5,108 bases of DNA, taken from positions 1 through 5,108 of the forward strand of contig JAFOEH010000008.1 in NCBI GenBank assembly GCA_017380275.1, read 5' to 3'. The position numbers and the translations under genes were made by a program. This DNA is from Alistipes sp. GTDB lineage: Bacteria; Bacteroidota; Bacteroidia; Bacteroidales; Rikenellaceae. The notes beneath the pieces were generated by a model, which made no database searches, was not told where the DNA came from, and saw only the letters and a list, made by a program, of their open reading frames with translations. Of this stretch, positions 1 through 5,108 are shown piece after piece (position 1 is the first letter of the stretch; each line of letters starts with the position of its first letter).

Positions 1-71
1 AGCCCACGCCGAGAGTATATCGCAGACATCGCGCCATAGCGCGAGTGGTAGATATACGACAACGTGGACAT
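1..71 (-). CDS. Possible 5' end of a leftward gene, cut by the window edge
   Basis: On the minus strand an ATG at 71-69 opens a frame that stays open to the left edge (23 codons, starting MSTLSYIYHSRYGAMSA). A TGA lies 24 bases upstream of the ATG in the same frame, so no earlier ATG is available. Codons such as TCG, ATC, TAC, CAC, CGC and GGC match those favoured by the other genes here, which supports real coding. The first residues (LSYIYHS) faintly recall the N-terminus of some MBL-fold hydrolases, but the following residues do not fit, so I assign no function. If real, it is divergent from the glycosyltransferase gene and shares the 72-320 spacer with it. At 23 codons this could also be chance. 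Confidence 0.3.
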   Translation of the reverse strand, partial: MSTLSYIYHSRYGAMSAIYSRRG

Positions 72-75
72 CTGA

Positions 76-108
76 TTGCGAATCTTCGATTTGTTTCAAA
101 TTTGCGAA
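76..108. repeat. Clustered small inverted repeats, possible operator
   Basis: Just upstream of the possible leftward start at 71 there are nested inverted repeats: CGAA-TC-TTCG at 79-88, ATTTG-TTT-CAAAT at 89-101, and flanking TTCG (85-88) and CGAA (105-108). The heptamer TTGCGAA also occurs twice, at 76-82 and 102-108. Such symmetry near a divergent start could be a regulator site, but the arms are short and AT-rich, and chance is a real alternative. Confidence 0.2.
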
Positions 109-157
109 GTTTGAGAATGGAAGATTACGACAATAAAATGTCTATCAAATATGTATC

Positions 158-179
158 GGGACGGAGCCGCGCCCCTCCC
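158..179. other. GC-rich hairpin candidate in AT-rich spacer
   Basis: Bases 158-164 (GGGACGG) can pair with 173-179 (CCCCTCC and its last C) through six pairs and one C-C mismatch, around the 8-base loop AGCCGCGC. The surrounding DNA is strongly AT-rich, so this GC island stands out. No T-run follows on either strand, so it is not a standard intrinsic terminator. It may be part of a dispersed intergenic element together with the AT-rich repeat at 217-246; that is inference. Confidence 0.3.
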
Positions 180-216
180 ATTAAACAAAAATACAAAAAT
201 TATTTTTAATTCCTCG

Positions 217-246
217 TTTTGAATTCTACATTTTACATTTTGCATT
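217..246 (+). repeat. AT-rich intergenic repeat, copy 1
   Basis: A 30-base stretch beginning TTTTGAATTCTACATTTT and ending ACATTTTGCATT. It matches 3218-3247 at 28 of 30 positions; the only differences are A235/G3236 and C237/A3238. It lies in the spacer before the glycosyltransferase gene. A match this long with exact length is unlikely between unrelated spacers, even AT-rich ones, so it looks like a dispersed short repeat. Its role is unknown. Confidence 0.7.
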
Positions 247-288
247 AAAAAAGTAGTTTTTTTACTATGCCGTTTGCGGCGAAAAGAG

Positions 289-296
289 TATATTTG
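289..296 (+). promoter_or_regulatory. Bacteroidetes-type promoter -7 box for the glycosyltransferase gene
   Basis: TATATTTG at 289-296, followed by CA, matches the TAnnTTTG -7 consensus of the Bacteroidetes housekeeping sigma factor. The matching -33 TTTG is poor: the sequence 19 bases upstream is TATG (266-269), and a TTTG at 273-276 is too close. Transcription would begin at about 300-304, leaving a leader of roughly 20 bases before the ATG at 321. A perfect short hairpin, GCCG-TTTG-CGGC (269-280), sits in the -30 region. Confidence 0.6.
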
Positions 297-320
297 CAAA
301 TCTATTTGATTCCGAAATTT

Positions 321-1478
321 ATGCAATATATCGATTATATCGTTCAGCACTATTCGTGGCAGGGGGTGGCACTCGCTGTGGCGATTTTGGTGCTATTCAT
401 CGTTCAGCTCTACTACTACATCGTCATCTATGGCCGCGTGGCTGGCTTCCGCAACTCGCGCCGTCGCAAACACCTTCAGCAGGAGCCTGCGGTATCGGTG
501 GTTGTGCCTCTTTTCTCGGAGGATTACGACTATTTGGATACGCGTCTTCGCACTCTTCTTTCGCAGCAGTATCAGGCTTTGTATGAGGTTGTTGTGGTCT
601 ATGTGGGTGCCGATAACGACTTCTACGAGGAGCTCCTGGCATTGCGCCTTCACTACCCTAATCTGCTGGTTACCAAGATACAGTACAACCCCCGATTCCC
701 CATCTCCACCAAGATGGCCATCAACGTGGGTATCAAGTCGGCCCGTCACGAGCATATCCTGCTCACCACGACCGATGCCGAGCCCGCCTCGGAGCAGTGG
801 CTGGCAATGATGGGTAAGGCCTTTATGCGTGGCGACGTGGTGCTGGGCTATACGGCTATCGAACGCAAGAAGGGGTTGGTCAATTATCTTATCCGCCTCT
901 CGCGCCTGCATATCTCTATGGCGTGGCTTGCGCGCGCCGTTAGTGGCCGCACCTATCGCGGATCGCGCTGTAATTTAGGTTTCACGAAGGAGCTCTACTT
1001 CGGTGTCAAGGGTTTCACCCATCTCAATATGAATATCGGCGAGAACGACCTCTTCATCCAGCGCATATCGACTCTCGACAACGTGAGCGTGGTGCTGATC
1101 CCGAAGGGTACGATGGTCGAGCGTCAGTGGGGTGGCCTTAAATGGTGGCTCTCGCACCTGCATCACTATGCCGAGGCCTACCGATTCTATCCCATCGGAG
1201 CCCGCAATGCTATGGAGTGGGACGTGGGCAGCCAGATGCTCTTCTTCCTTACGACCGTGACAGCGCTTGTCTTTATGCCGCTTGAGTTCAAGGCTGTGGC
1301 GGCGTTGCTGCTACTTATTCGCTATGCCGTTGTGGTGGCGCGTGTGAGCTCTGTTGCAAAGCGCGTGGGCGAGCGTGGCGTGGTGCTTCGATACTTTCTT
1401 TTCGATTTGATTAATCCGCTGATGGTCATCTGTTTGCGTTTGGCTATGATGCGTAAGGATTCCACAGCTTGGAAATAG
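321..1478 (+). CDS. Membrane-anchored family 2 glycosyltransferase
   Basis: Predicted to transfer a sugar from a nucleotide donor to a glycan or lipid acceptor at the inner membrane; substrate unknown. The 385-residue protein has one N-terminal membrane segment (about 15-37), a GT-A catalytic domain (about 57-290) and hydrophobic C-terminal segments (about 303-320, 324-340, 354-372). Visible family features are the first strand VSVVVPLFSED (58-68), VVVVYVGADND (90-100) where many relatives have a DDGS-type motif, KMAINVGIKSA (131-141), the DXD-like TTTDAEP (149-155), and GEND (240-243) as the likely acceptor/base region. A canonical QxxRW is not evident; ERQWGGLKWW (267-276) is nearest. I chose ATG 321 over the longer in-frame ATG at 267, because the -7 box at 289-296 lies between them and the extra 18 residues precede a normal N-terminus. 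It overlaps the sigma-factor gene by 10 bp, so the two are probably co-transcribed. The family call is firm; the role is not. Confidence 0.88.
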   Translation: MQYIDYIVQHYSWQGVALAVAILVLFIVQLYYYIVIYGRVAGFRNSRRRKHLQQEPAVSVVVPLFSEDYDYLDTRLRTLLSQQYQALYEVVVVYVGADNDFYEELLALRLHYPNLLVTKIQYNPRFPISTKMAINVGIKSARHEHILLTTTDAEPASEQWLAMMGKAFMRGDVVLGYTAIERKKGLVNYLIRLSRLHISMAWLARAVSGRTYRGSRCNLGFTKELYFGVKGFTHLNMNIGENDLFIQRISTLDNVSVVLIPKGTMVERQWGGLKWWLSHLHHYAEAYRFYPIGARNAMEWDVGSQMLFFLTTVTALVFMPLEFKAVAALLLLIRYAVVVARVSSVAKRVGERGVVLRYFLFDLINPLMVICLRLAMMRKDSTAWK

Positions 1479-2029
1479 CCGAATACATAATCGCCGACGA
1501 CCGCCGTCTGGTCGAACTCTCGCTTTCGGGTGATGATATGGCCTTCGAGTATCTGTTCAACAGATATGGTGATGCCATACGTCGTCTGTTCCTGCAACGC
1601 TCGACCTCGGTGGAGGATACGGAGGATTTGTTGCAGGAGACCTTCATCAAGGTCTATGTCAATCTGCACCGCTACTCGGCCGACTACACCTTCGGGCAGT
1701 GGGTCTATACCATTGCACGCAATACCCACATCGACTTCGAGCGTCGCCGCCAGGAGGATCTCTCGATCGACGATAAGTTTTCGGCCCCCGCGGCCAGCAC
1801 TCCCTCGCCCGAGGAGAGTCTTATCAGTATGCAGCAACGCACTCAGATTGAGCACTATATCGAGTGCCTGCCGTCGCAGTATCGTCAGCTTTTCAAGATG
1901 CGTTTTCTGGAGGATTACTCCTACGATGAGATTGCCGAGAAGCTGCACTTGCCGATGGGTACGGTCAAGACTCAGATCCATCGTGCCCGCGAGCGTATGT
2001 GCACACTCATTCGCGAGGGCGAGAAGTAA
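1469..2029 (+). CDS. ECF-type RNA polymerase sigma factor (sigma-70 family)
   Basis: A 186-residue sigma factor that would direct RNA polymerase to a specific promoter set. Region 2 spans about 25-94: AFEYLFNRYGDAIRRL (25-40), DLLQETFIKVYVNLHRY (53-69) and FGQWVYTIARNTHIDFERRR (75-94), with the usual core-binding and -10-recognition helices. A variable linker (about 95-122) leads to region 4: LPSQYRQLFKMRFLEDYSYDE (134-154), then the helix-turn-helix EIAEKLHLPMGTVKTQIHRA (154-173) for -35 recognition. Length is normal for ECF factors, with no extra C-terminal domain. The start is a TTG at 1469 inside the end of the glycosyltransferase gene; a TAA at 1454-1456 blocks anything longer and no ATG occurs until codon 24, which would cut into region 2. 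The overlap suggests translational coupling. No full-length anti-sigma gene follows; only a 16-codon ORF touches the stop. Regulon unknown. Confidence 0.92.
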   Translation: MEIAEYIIADDRRLVELSLSGDDMAFEYLFNRYGDAIRRLFLQRSTSVEDTEDLLQETFIKVYVNLHRYSADYTFGQWVYTIARNTHIDFERRRQEDLSIDDKFSAPAASTPSPEESLISMQQRTQIEHYIECLPSQYRQLFKMRFLEDYSYDEIAEKLHLPMGTVKTQIHRARERMCTLIREGEK

Positions 2030-2079
2030 TGGCCGTGGAGAAATGTTCCAAATTTAATTTTTTTTGTGTAGCTTTGTAA
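2029..2079 (+). CDS. Tiny ORF touching the sigma stop codon (TAATG), doubtful
   Basis: The last A of the sigma-factor stop begins an ATG, giving MAVEKCSKFNFFCVAL and a TAA at 2077-2079. The first five codons resemble ordinary coding sequence, then it runs into an AT-rich tract containing the promoter for the next operon. It might be a relic of a coupled gene such as an anti-sigma factor, a short coupled peptide, or chance. No family is recognisable. Confidence 0.15.
   Translation: MAVEKCSKFNFFCVAL
2046..2076 (+). promoter_or_regulatory. Promoter for the kdgK-kdgA-transporter operon
   Basis: TAGCTTTG at 2069-2076 matches the Bacteroidetes -7 consensus TAnnTTTG exactly. The expected -33 position, 19 bases upstream (2046-2049), reads TTCC, a weak match to TTTG. 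An intervening T-run (2058-2065) may help. Transcription should begin around 2080-2084, giving a leader of about 95 bases before kdgK. The weak -33 box would fit a promoter needing an activator, but no binding site is evident. Confidence 0.55.
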
Positions 2080-2090
2080 AGGGTATCTAT

Positions 2091-2180
2091 ATGTATGCTC
2101 TTGCGCTGCTGCAGAGTATGCCTCAAAGGGTGCGCCCCGAACCATTAACGTATAACCTAAAACAACCATTATATCAATGA
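2091..2180 (+). CDS. Candidate 29-residue leader peptide overlapping the kdgK start
   Basis: An ATG at 2091, shortly after the predicted transcription start, opens a frame of 29 codons beginning MYALALLQSMPQR and ending with TGA at 2178-2180. That stop overlaps the kdgK ATG (2177-2179) as ATGA, the classic geometry of translational coupling. It could therefore set kdgK translation. Against it, a frame this short stays open by chance fairly often (roughly one in four), its codons are mixed, and no family is recognisable. A weak stem with one bulge (CTCT-T-GC at about 2098-2104 against GCAGAG at 2111-2116) lies within it. Confidence 0.25.
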   Translation: MYALALLQSMPQRVRPEPLTYNLKQPLYQ

Positions 2181-3217
2181 GCAAAGTAGTAACTTTCGGA
2201 GAGATAATGTTGCGCCTTGCAACTCCCGACTACCTGCGCTTCTCGCAGGCTAAAGAGCTGACAGCCACCTTCGGCGGTGGCGAGGCAAACGTGGCCGTGT
2301 CGCTGGCCAACTATGGCGTTGAGGTCGATTTCGTCACGCGCCTTCCGCAGAACGACATCGCGGCAGCGTGCGTGGGCGAGCTTCGTCGCTATGGCGTGGG
2401 TGTAAATAATATCGTTTACGGTGGCGAGCGCCTCGGCATCTACTTCCTCGAGACGGGTGCTGTGGCACGTCCGAGCAAGGTGGTTTACGACCGTGCCCAC
2501 TCCTCGATTTCGACCATCGAGCCGGGTATGATCGATTGGGAGAGTGTTTTTGCCGATGCCGACTGGTTCCATTGGACGGGTATCACCCCCGCCATCAGTG
2601 CTTCGGCGGCGGAGGTATGCCTGGAGGCTTGCCGAGTGGCAAACCGAATGGGCGTTACCGTGTCGTGTGATTTGAATTTCCGCAAGAACCTCTGGAAGTA
2701 TGGCAAGACGGCAGGCGAGGTTATGCCTGCGCTGGTGGAGTGCTGCGACGTGATTCTGGGTAATGAGGAGGATGCCGAGAAGGTCTTTGGCATCAAGCCC
2801 GAGGGCTTCGATGTGGCCGCTACCGAGGGTAAGGTCGAGCAGGCGGCCTTTGAGAGTGTCTGCCGACAGCTCGTTGAGCGCTTCCCCCGTGCCAAAAAGG
2901 TTATCATCACCCTGCGTGGCTCGATCAATGCCAACCACAACACCTGGGGCGGTGTGCTCTACGACGGTGAGCGATTGTACTCTTCGCCCCGATACGACAT
3001 CACACATATTGTTGACCGCGTGGGCGGAGGCGACTCGTTTATGGGCGGCTTGATTTATGGCTTGCGCGAGTTTGCGGGCGACGATGAGCGCGCACTGCGC
3101 TTTGCGGTGGCGGCTTCGGCGCTCAAGCATACGATTTATGGCGACTTTAATTTGGTGACGGTTGCCGAAGTGGAGAACCTGATGCGAGGCGACGGCTCAG
3201 GCCGCGTATCAAGATAA
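2177..3217 (+). CDS. kdgK: 2-keto-3-deoxygluconate kinase (PfkB family)
   Basis: Cytoplasmic kinase converting 2-keto-3-deoxygluconate (KDG) plus ATP to 2-keto-3-deoxy-6-phosphogluconate (KDPG), a late step of hexuronate breakdown. The 346-residue protein has a ribokinase/PfkB fold: N-terminal strand VVTFGEIMLRL (4-14), substrate-binding GGGEANVAVSLANYG (33-47), YFLETGAVARPSKVVYDR (89-106), DLNFRKNLW (165-173) as in KDG kinases, ILGNEEDAEKVFG (193-205), and the C-terminal PfkB signature DRVGGGDSFMGG (280-291), in which Asp286 is the predicted catalytic base and the glycines form the anion hole. Length is normal for the family. ATG 2177 places the first strand at the N-terminus as expected. 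It is first in a tight operon, 37 bases before the KDPG aldolase that uses its product, which strongly supports KDG over other PfkB substrates such as fructose. A 2-keto-3-deoxygalactonate or dual-specificity kinase remains possible. Confidence 0.9.
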   Translation: MSKVVTFGEIMLRLATPDYLRFSQAKELTATFGGGEANVAVSLANYGVEVDFVTRLPQNDIAAACVGELRRYGVGVNNIVYGGERLGIYFLETGAVARPSKVVYDRAHSSISTIEPGMIDWESVFADADWFHWTGITPAISASAAEVCLEACRVANRMGVTVSCDLNFRKNLWKYGKTAGEVMPALVECCDVILGNEEDAEKVFGIKPEGFDVAATEGKVEQAAFESVCRQLVERFPRAKKVIITLRGSINANHNTWGGVLYDGERLYSSPRYDITHIVDRVGGGDSFMGGLIYGLREFAGDDERALRFAVAASALKHTIYGDFNLVTVAEVENLMRGDGSGRVSR

Positions 3218-3247
3218 TTTTGAATTCTACATTTTGAATTTTGCATT
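3218..3247 (+). repeat. AT-rich intergenic repeat, copy 2, between kdgK and kdgA
   Basis: Begins immediately after the kdgK stop codon and fills 30 of the 37 bases before kdgA. It matches copy 1 (217-246) at 28 of 30 positions, sharing TTTTGAATTCTACATTTT and ATTTTGCATT. Because it lies inside an operon it would be transcribed, making an A/U-rich stretch just before the kdgA start. It contains TACATTTT, one base from a -7 box, but no matching -33 sequence, so an internal promoter is not supported. Confidence 0.7.
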
Positions 3248-3254
3248 TTAAGGT

Positions 3255-3923
3255 ATGGCACGATTTTCAAAAATAGAGGTGCTTCAGGTGATGAAGCTCA
3301 CGGGTATGGTGCCCGTATTTTACCACTCCGATGTGGAGGTGGCACAGCAGGTCGTAAAGGCGTGTTACGAGGGTGGCGTTCGCGCCTTCGAGTTCACTAA
3401 TCGTGGCGATTTTGCCCACGAGATTTTTGCGCAGTTGAGCCGATTCGTGGCTAAGGAGTGTCCCGAGATGGTGCTTGGCGTGGGTAGCGTTGTGGATGCA
3501 CCTACGGCTGCGCTCTACATCCAGCTGGGAGCTAACTTCGTGGTGGGCCCGCTCTTTAATGCGGAGGTGGCGCGCCTGTGCAACCGTCGCTGCATACCCT
3601 ACACGCCCGGCTGTGGCTCGGTGACTGAGATTGGCGCAGCGCAGGAGGCTGGCTGCGACCTGGTTAAGATATTCCCTGCGGGAAATGTCGGCGGTCCGTC
3701 GTTCGTGAAGAATGTGCTGGCGCCGATGCCGTGGTCGATGATTATGGCTACGGGAGCCGTTGAGCCAGAGGCCGATAATCTCAGTGCGTGGTTCAAGGCG
3801 GGTGTTACTGTGGTGGGAATGGGCTCGAAGCTCTTCCCCAAGGAGGTGATTGCATCCAAGCAGTGGGGGGCTATCGCCGATAAGTGCCGTGAGGCGTTGG
3901 CCTACATAGCTGCGGCAAGGTAA
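3255..3923 (+). CDS. kdgA: KDPG aldolase (Entner-Doudoroff aldolase)
   Basis: Class I aldolase cleaving KDPG to pyruvate and glyceraldehyde 3-phosphate in the cytoplasm, following KdgK. The 222-residue TIM barrel carries the expected catalytic residues: FEFTNRG (45-51) supplies Glu46, the general base, and Arg50, a substrate-carboxylate/phosphate contact, aligning with Glu45 and Arg49 of the E. coli enzyme; [10 protein letters not shown] (135-144) supplies Lys138, the Schiff-base lysine, aligning with E. coli Lys133. GVGSV (75-79) replaces the E. coli GAGTV, a conservative Thr-to-Ser change next to the active site. YTPGC (116-120), TGAV (166-169) and GMGS (188-191) match the later barrel strands and phosphate-binding loops. 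ATG 3255 is preceded by AAGG at 3250-3253, too close for a good Shine-Dalgarno site. It sits 23 bases before the transporter gene. The symbol eda is equally valid. A related 2-keto-4-hydroxyglutarate activity is common in this family. Confidence 0.93.
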   Translation: MARFSKIEVLQVMKLTGMVPVFYHSDVEVAQQVVKACYEGGVRAFEFTNRGDFAHEIFAQLSRFVAKECPEMVLGVGSVVDAPTAALYIQLGANFVVGPLFNAEVARLCNRRCIPYTPGCGSVTEIGAAQEAGCDLVKIFPAGNVGGPSFVKNVLAPMPWSMIMATGAVEPEADNLSAWFKAGVTVVGMGSKLFPKEVIASKQWGAIADKCREALAYIAAAR

Positions 3924-3946
3924 ATATTAGAAAAACAGTTGTGATT

Positions 3947-5108
3947 ATGACCGATAAAACTACCAACAAACCAACATCCTATCGTTGGGTAATCTGCTCG
4001 TTGCTCTTCTTCGCAACGACGATCAACTATCTGGACCGTCAGGTGCTCTCTTTGACGTGGGAGGATTTCATCCGCCCCGAGTTCCACTGGACCAATGCCC
4101 ACTACGGCCTTGTGACGGGTATCTTCTCGCTGGTCTATGCCATCGGAATGTTGTTCGCCGGCCGCATCGTCGATCGACTCGACACCAAGCGCGGCTATAT
4201 GTGGAGCATCTTCATCTGGTCGATTGGTGCGTGTGTTCACGCGCTGTGTGGCGTGGCTACCGAGTGGGCCGTTGGCCTGCCCGATGCCGAGGCGTTGCGT
4301 GCGGCCATCGACAATGTCGATTTGGTGGCTCGTATTGCCAACATTTCGCTCACCTTGTTTATTATGGCTCGATGCGTTTTGGCCATCGGTGAGGCGGGTA
4401 ACTTCCCCGCTGCCATCAAGGCCACGGCCGAGTACTTCCCCAAGAAGGATCGCGCCTATGCAACAAGTATCTTCAACGCCGGAACTACCATCGGCGCTCT
4501 GTTGGCTCCCTTTACAATCCCCACCCTTGCGGCCAAGTTTGGCTGGGAGGCGGCCTTTATTATCATCGGTGCGCTTGGTTTCATCTGGATGGGATTTTGG
4601 CAGTTTATGTACAAGAAGCCCGACCAGAATCCTGCAGTGAATGCTGCTGAGCTGGAGTATATCAACTCCGATAGCGACGAGGAGCGTGCCGCCGCCGAGC
4701 GTGATGCCGCCGAGCGCGCTTCACAGCCTAAGGTGTCGCTCTGGCAGTGCTTCGGTTATCGTCAGACGTGGGCCTTCATCTCGGGTAAGGCCATTGCCGA
4801 TGGCGTGTGGTGGTTCTATCTGTTCTGGATGCCGTCGTATCTGAAGAATGCCTGCGGAATGTCATCGACGAGCTTCGAGTTCCAGCTGGCGCTCGGTGTC
4901 CTCTATCTGATTGTGATGATCTCGGTGCTGGGCGGATATCTGCCGACAATTTTTGTCGAGAAGTATAAGATGAACCCCTATGCAGGCCGTATGCGTGCGA
5001 TGTTGATTTTCGCCTTCTTCCCGCTTCTGGCGCTTCTGGCACAGCCGCTGTCGGGCTACTCATATTGGTTCCCCATCGTCTTTATTGGTATTGCTGCGGC
5101 GGCTCACC
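3947..5108 (+). CDS. exuT: ExuT-like hexuronate transporter of the MFS, 3' end cut by the window
   Basis: Inner-membrane carrier of the anion:cation symporter branch of the major facilitator superfamily, probably importing galacturonate or glucuronate with protons. The visible 387 residues cover about ten of the usual twelve membrane segments. Family features are TM1 with INYLDRQVLSL (26-36), the TM2-TM3 loop motif A as GRIVDRLDTKRG (72-83), TM4 with ARCVLAIGEAGNFPAAIKA (141-159), a typical ACS-family substrate region, and TM7 with ADGVWWFYLFWMPSYLK (284-300). There is an extra stretch of about 30 residues between TM3 and TM4 (about 104-133), and a charged central loop (223-272) with an ERAAA/ERDAA/ERA repeat. 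ATG 3947 was chosen; a GTG at 3941 would add only two residues. Its place 23 bases after kdgA points to a sugar acid leading to KDG. Glucarate or galactarate are alternatives, so the symbol is by family and context. Confidence 0.85.
   Translation, partial: MTDKTTNKPTSYRWVICSLLFFATTINYLDRQVLSLTWEDFIRPEFHWTNAHYGLVTGIFSLVYAIGMLFAGRIVDRLDTKRGYMWSIFIWSIGACVHALCGVATEWAVGLPDAEALRAAIDNVDLVARIANISLTLFIMARCVLAIGEAGNFPAAIKATAEYFPKKDRAYATSIFNAGTTIGALLAPFTIPTLAAKFGWEAAFIIIGALGFIWMGFWQFMYKKPDQNPAVNAAELEYINSDSDEERAAAERDAAERASQPKVSLWQCFGYRQTWAFISGKAIADGVWWFYLFWMPSYLKNACGMSSTSFEFQLALGVLYLIVMISVLGGYLPTIFVEKYKMNPYAGRMRAMLIFAFFPLLALLAQPLSGYSYWFPIVFIGIAAAAH
4682..4720 (+). repeat. 15-bp tandem repeat inside the transporter gene
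   Basis: About 2.6 units of a 15-bp period: GAGCGTGCCGCCGCC (4682-4696), GAGCGTGATGCCGCC (4697-4711), then GAGCGCGCT (4712-4720). It encodes ERAAA-ERDAA-ERA in the predicted cytoplasmic loop between TM6 and TM7. The frame is kept because 15 is a multiple of three. Such a repeat could change length by slippage without breaking the protein. Confidence 0.65.

Noticed and set aside
96..350. An 84-codon minus-strand frame across the left spacer
   Set aside because: It reads through the AT-rich repeat, the GC hairpin and the start of the glycosyltransferase gene, and its composition changes abruptly. It looks like translated non-coding DNA.
1322..1981. A 219-codon minus-strand frame opposite the sigma factor
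   Set aside because: The + strand encodes a clear ECF sigma factor with regions 2 and 4; the antisense frame has no family features.
2126..2138. A terminator or attenuator stem at GGGTGCGCCC in the kdgK leader
   Set aside because: Only about three base pairs can form around the loop and no T-run follows.
2174..3130. A 318-codon open frame on the minus strand opposite kdgK
   Set aside because: It is a mirror of kdgK codon bias. The + strand protein has full PfkB motifs, while the minus frame shows no recognisable domain.
3218..3254. An internal promoter before kdgA
   Set aside because: TACATTTT (3228-3235) is one base from the -7 consensus, but there is no TTTG at the required distance, and such near matches are common in AT-rich DNA.
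3924..3946. A regulatory site between kdgA and the transporter gene
   Set aside because: The gap is only 23 bases of A-rich sequence with no symmetry or promoter box; it fits a simple operon spacer.

Overview
The window looks like a chromosomal segment from a Bacteroidales bacterium, perhaps Alistipes-like. The pointers are moderately GC-rich coding DNA between AT-rich spacers, a lack of strong Shine-Dalgarno sites, -7 promoter boxes of the Bacteroidetes form TAnnTTTG (TATATTTG at 289-296, TAGCTTTG at 2069-2076), and the protein families present. The genus is inference.

Layout. Bases 1-71 may hold the first 23 codons of a gene read leftwards off the window. Bases 72-320 are a spacer with small inverted repeats, a GC-rich hairpin candidate, an AT-rich repeat and a promoter. 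From 321 to 2029, two genes on the + strand overlap by 10 bp: a membrane-anchored family 2 glycosyltransferase and an ECF-type RNA polymerase sigma factor that begins with TTG. Bases 2030-2176 hold a tiny ORF touching the sigma stop codon, a promoter, and a leader with a 29-codon ORF whose stop overlaps the next start. From 2177 to the right edge there is a tight + strand operon: 2-keto-3-deoxygluconate kinase (kdgK), KDPG aldolase (kdgA/eda) and an ExuT-like sugar-acid transporter of the major facilitator superfamily, cut by the window end.

How the genes fit together. The last three genes form an uptake-plus-catabolism unit for hexuronates such as galacturonate or glucuronate. The transporter imports the sugar acid. 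Enzymes not in this window would convert it to 2-keto-3-deoxygluconate (KDG). KdgK phosphorylates KDG to KDPG, and KdgA splits KDPG into pyruvate and glyceraldehyde 3-phosphate. The glycosyltransferase/sigma pair is a separate unit with no evident link to sugar-acid use.

I see no CRISPR array, RNA gene, insertion sequence, phage gene or defence system. The most notable points are non-coding: a 30-bp AT-rich repeat present twice (28/30 identical), one copy filling most of the kdgK-kdgA gap; the leader ORF overlapping the kdgK start; and a promoter that places the glycosyltransferase start 54 bp inside the longest reading frame. I found no convincing new multi-gene system.
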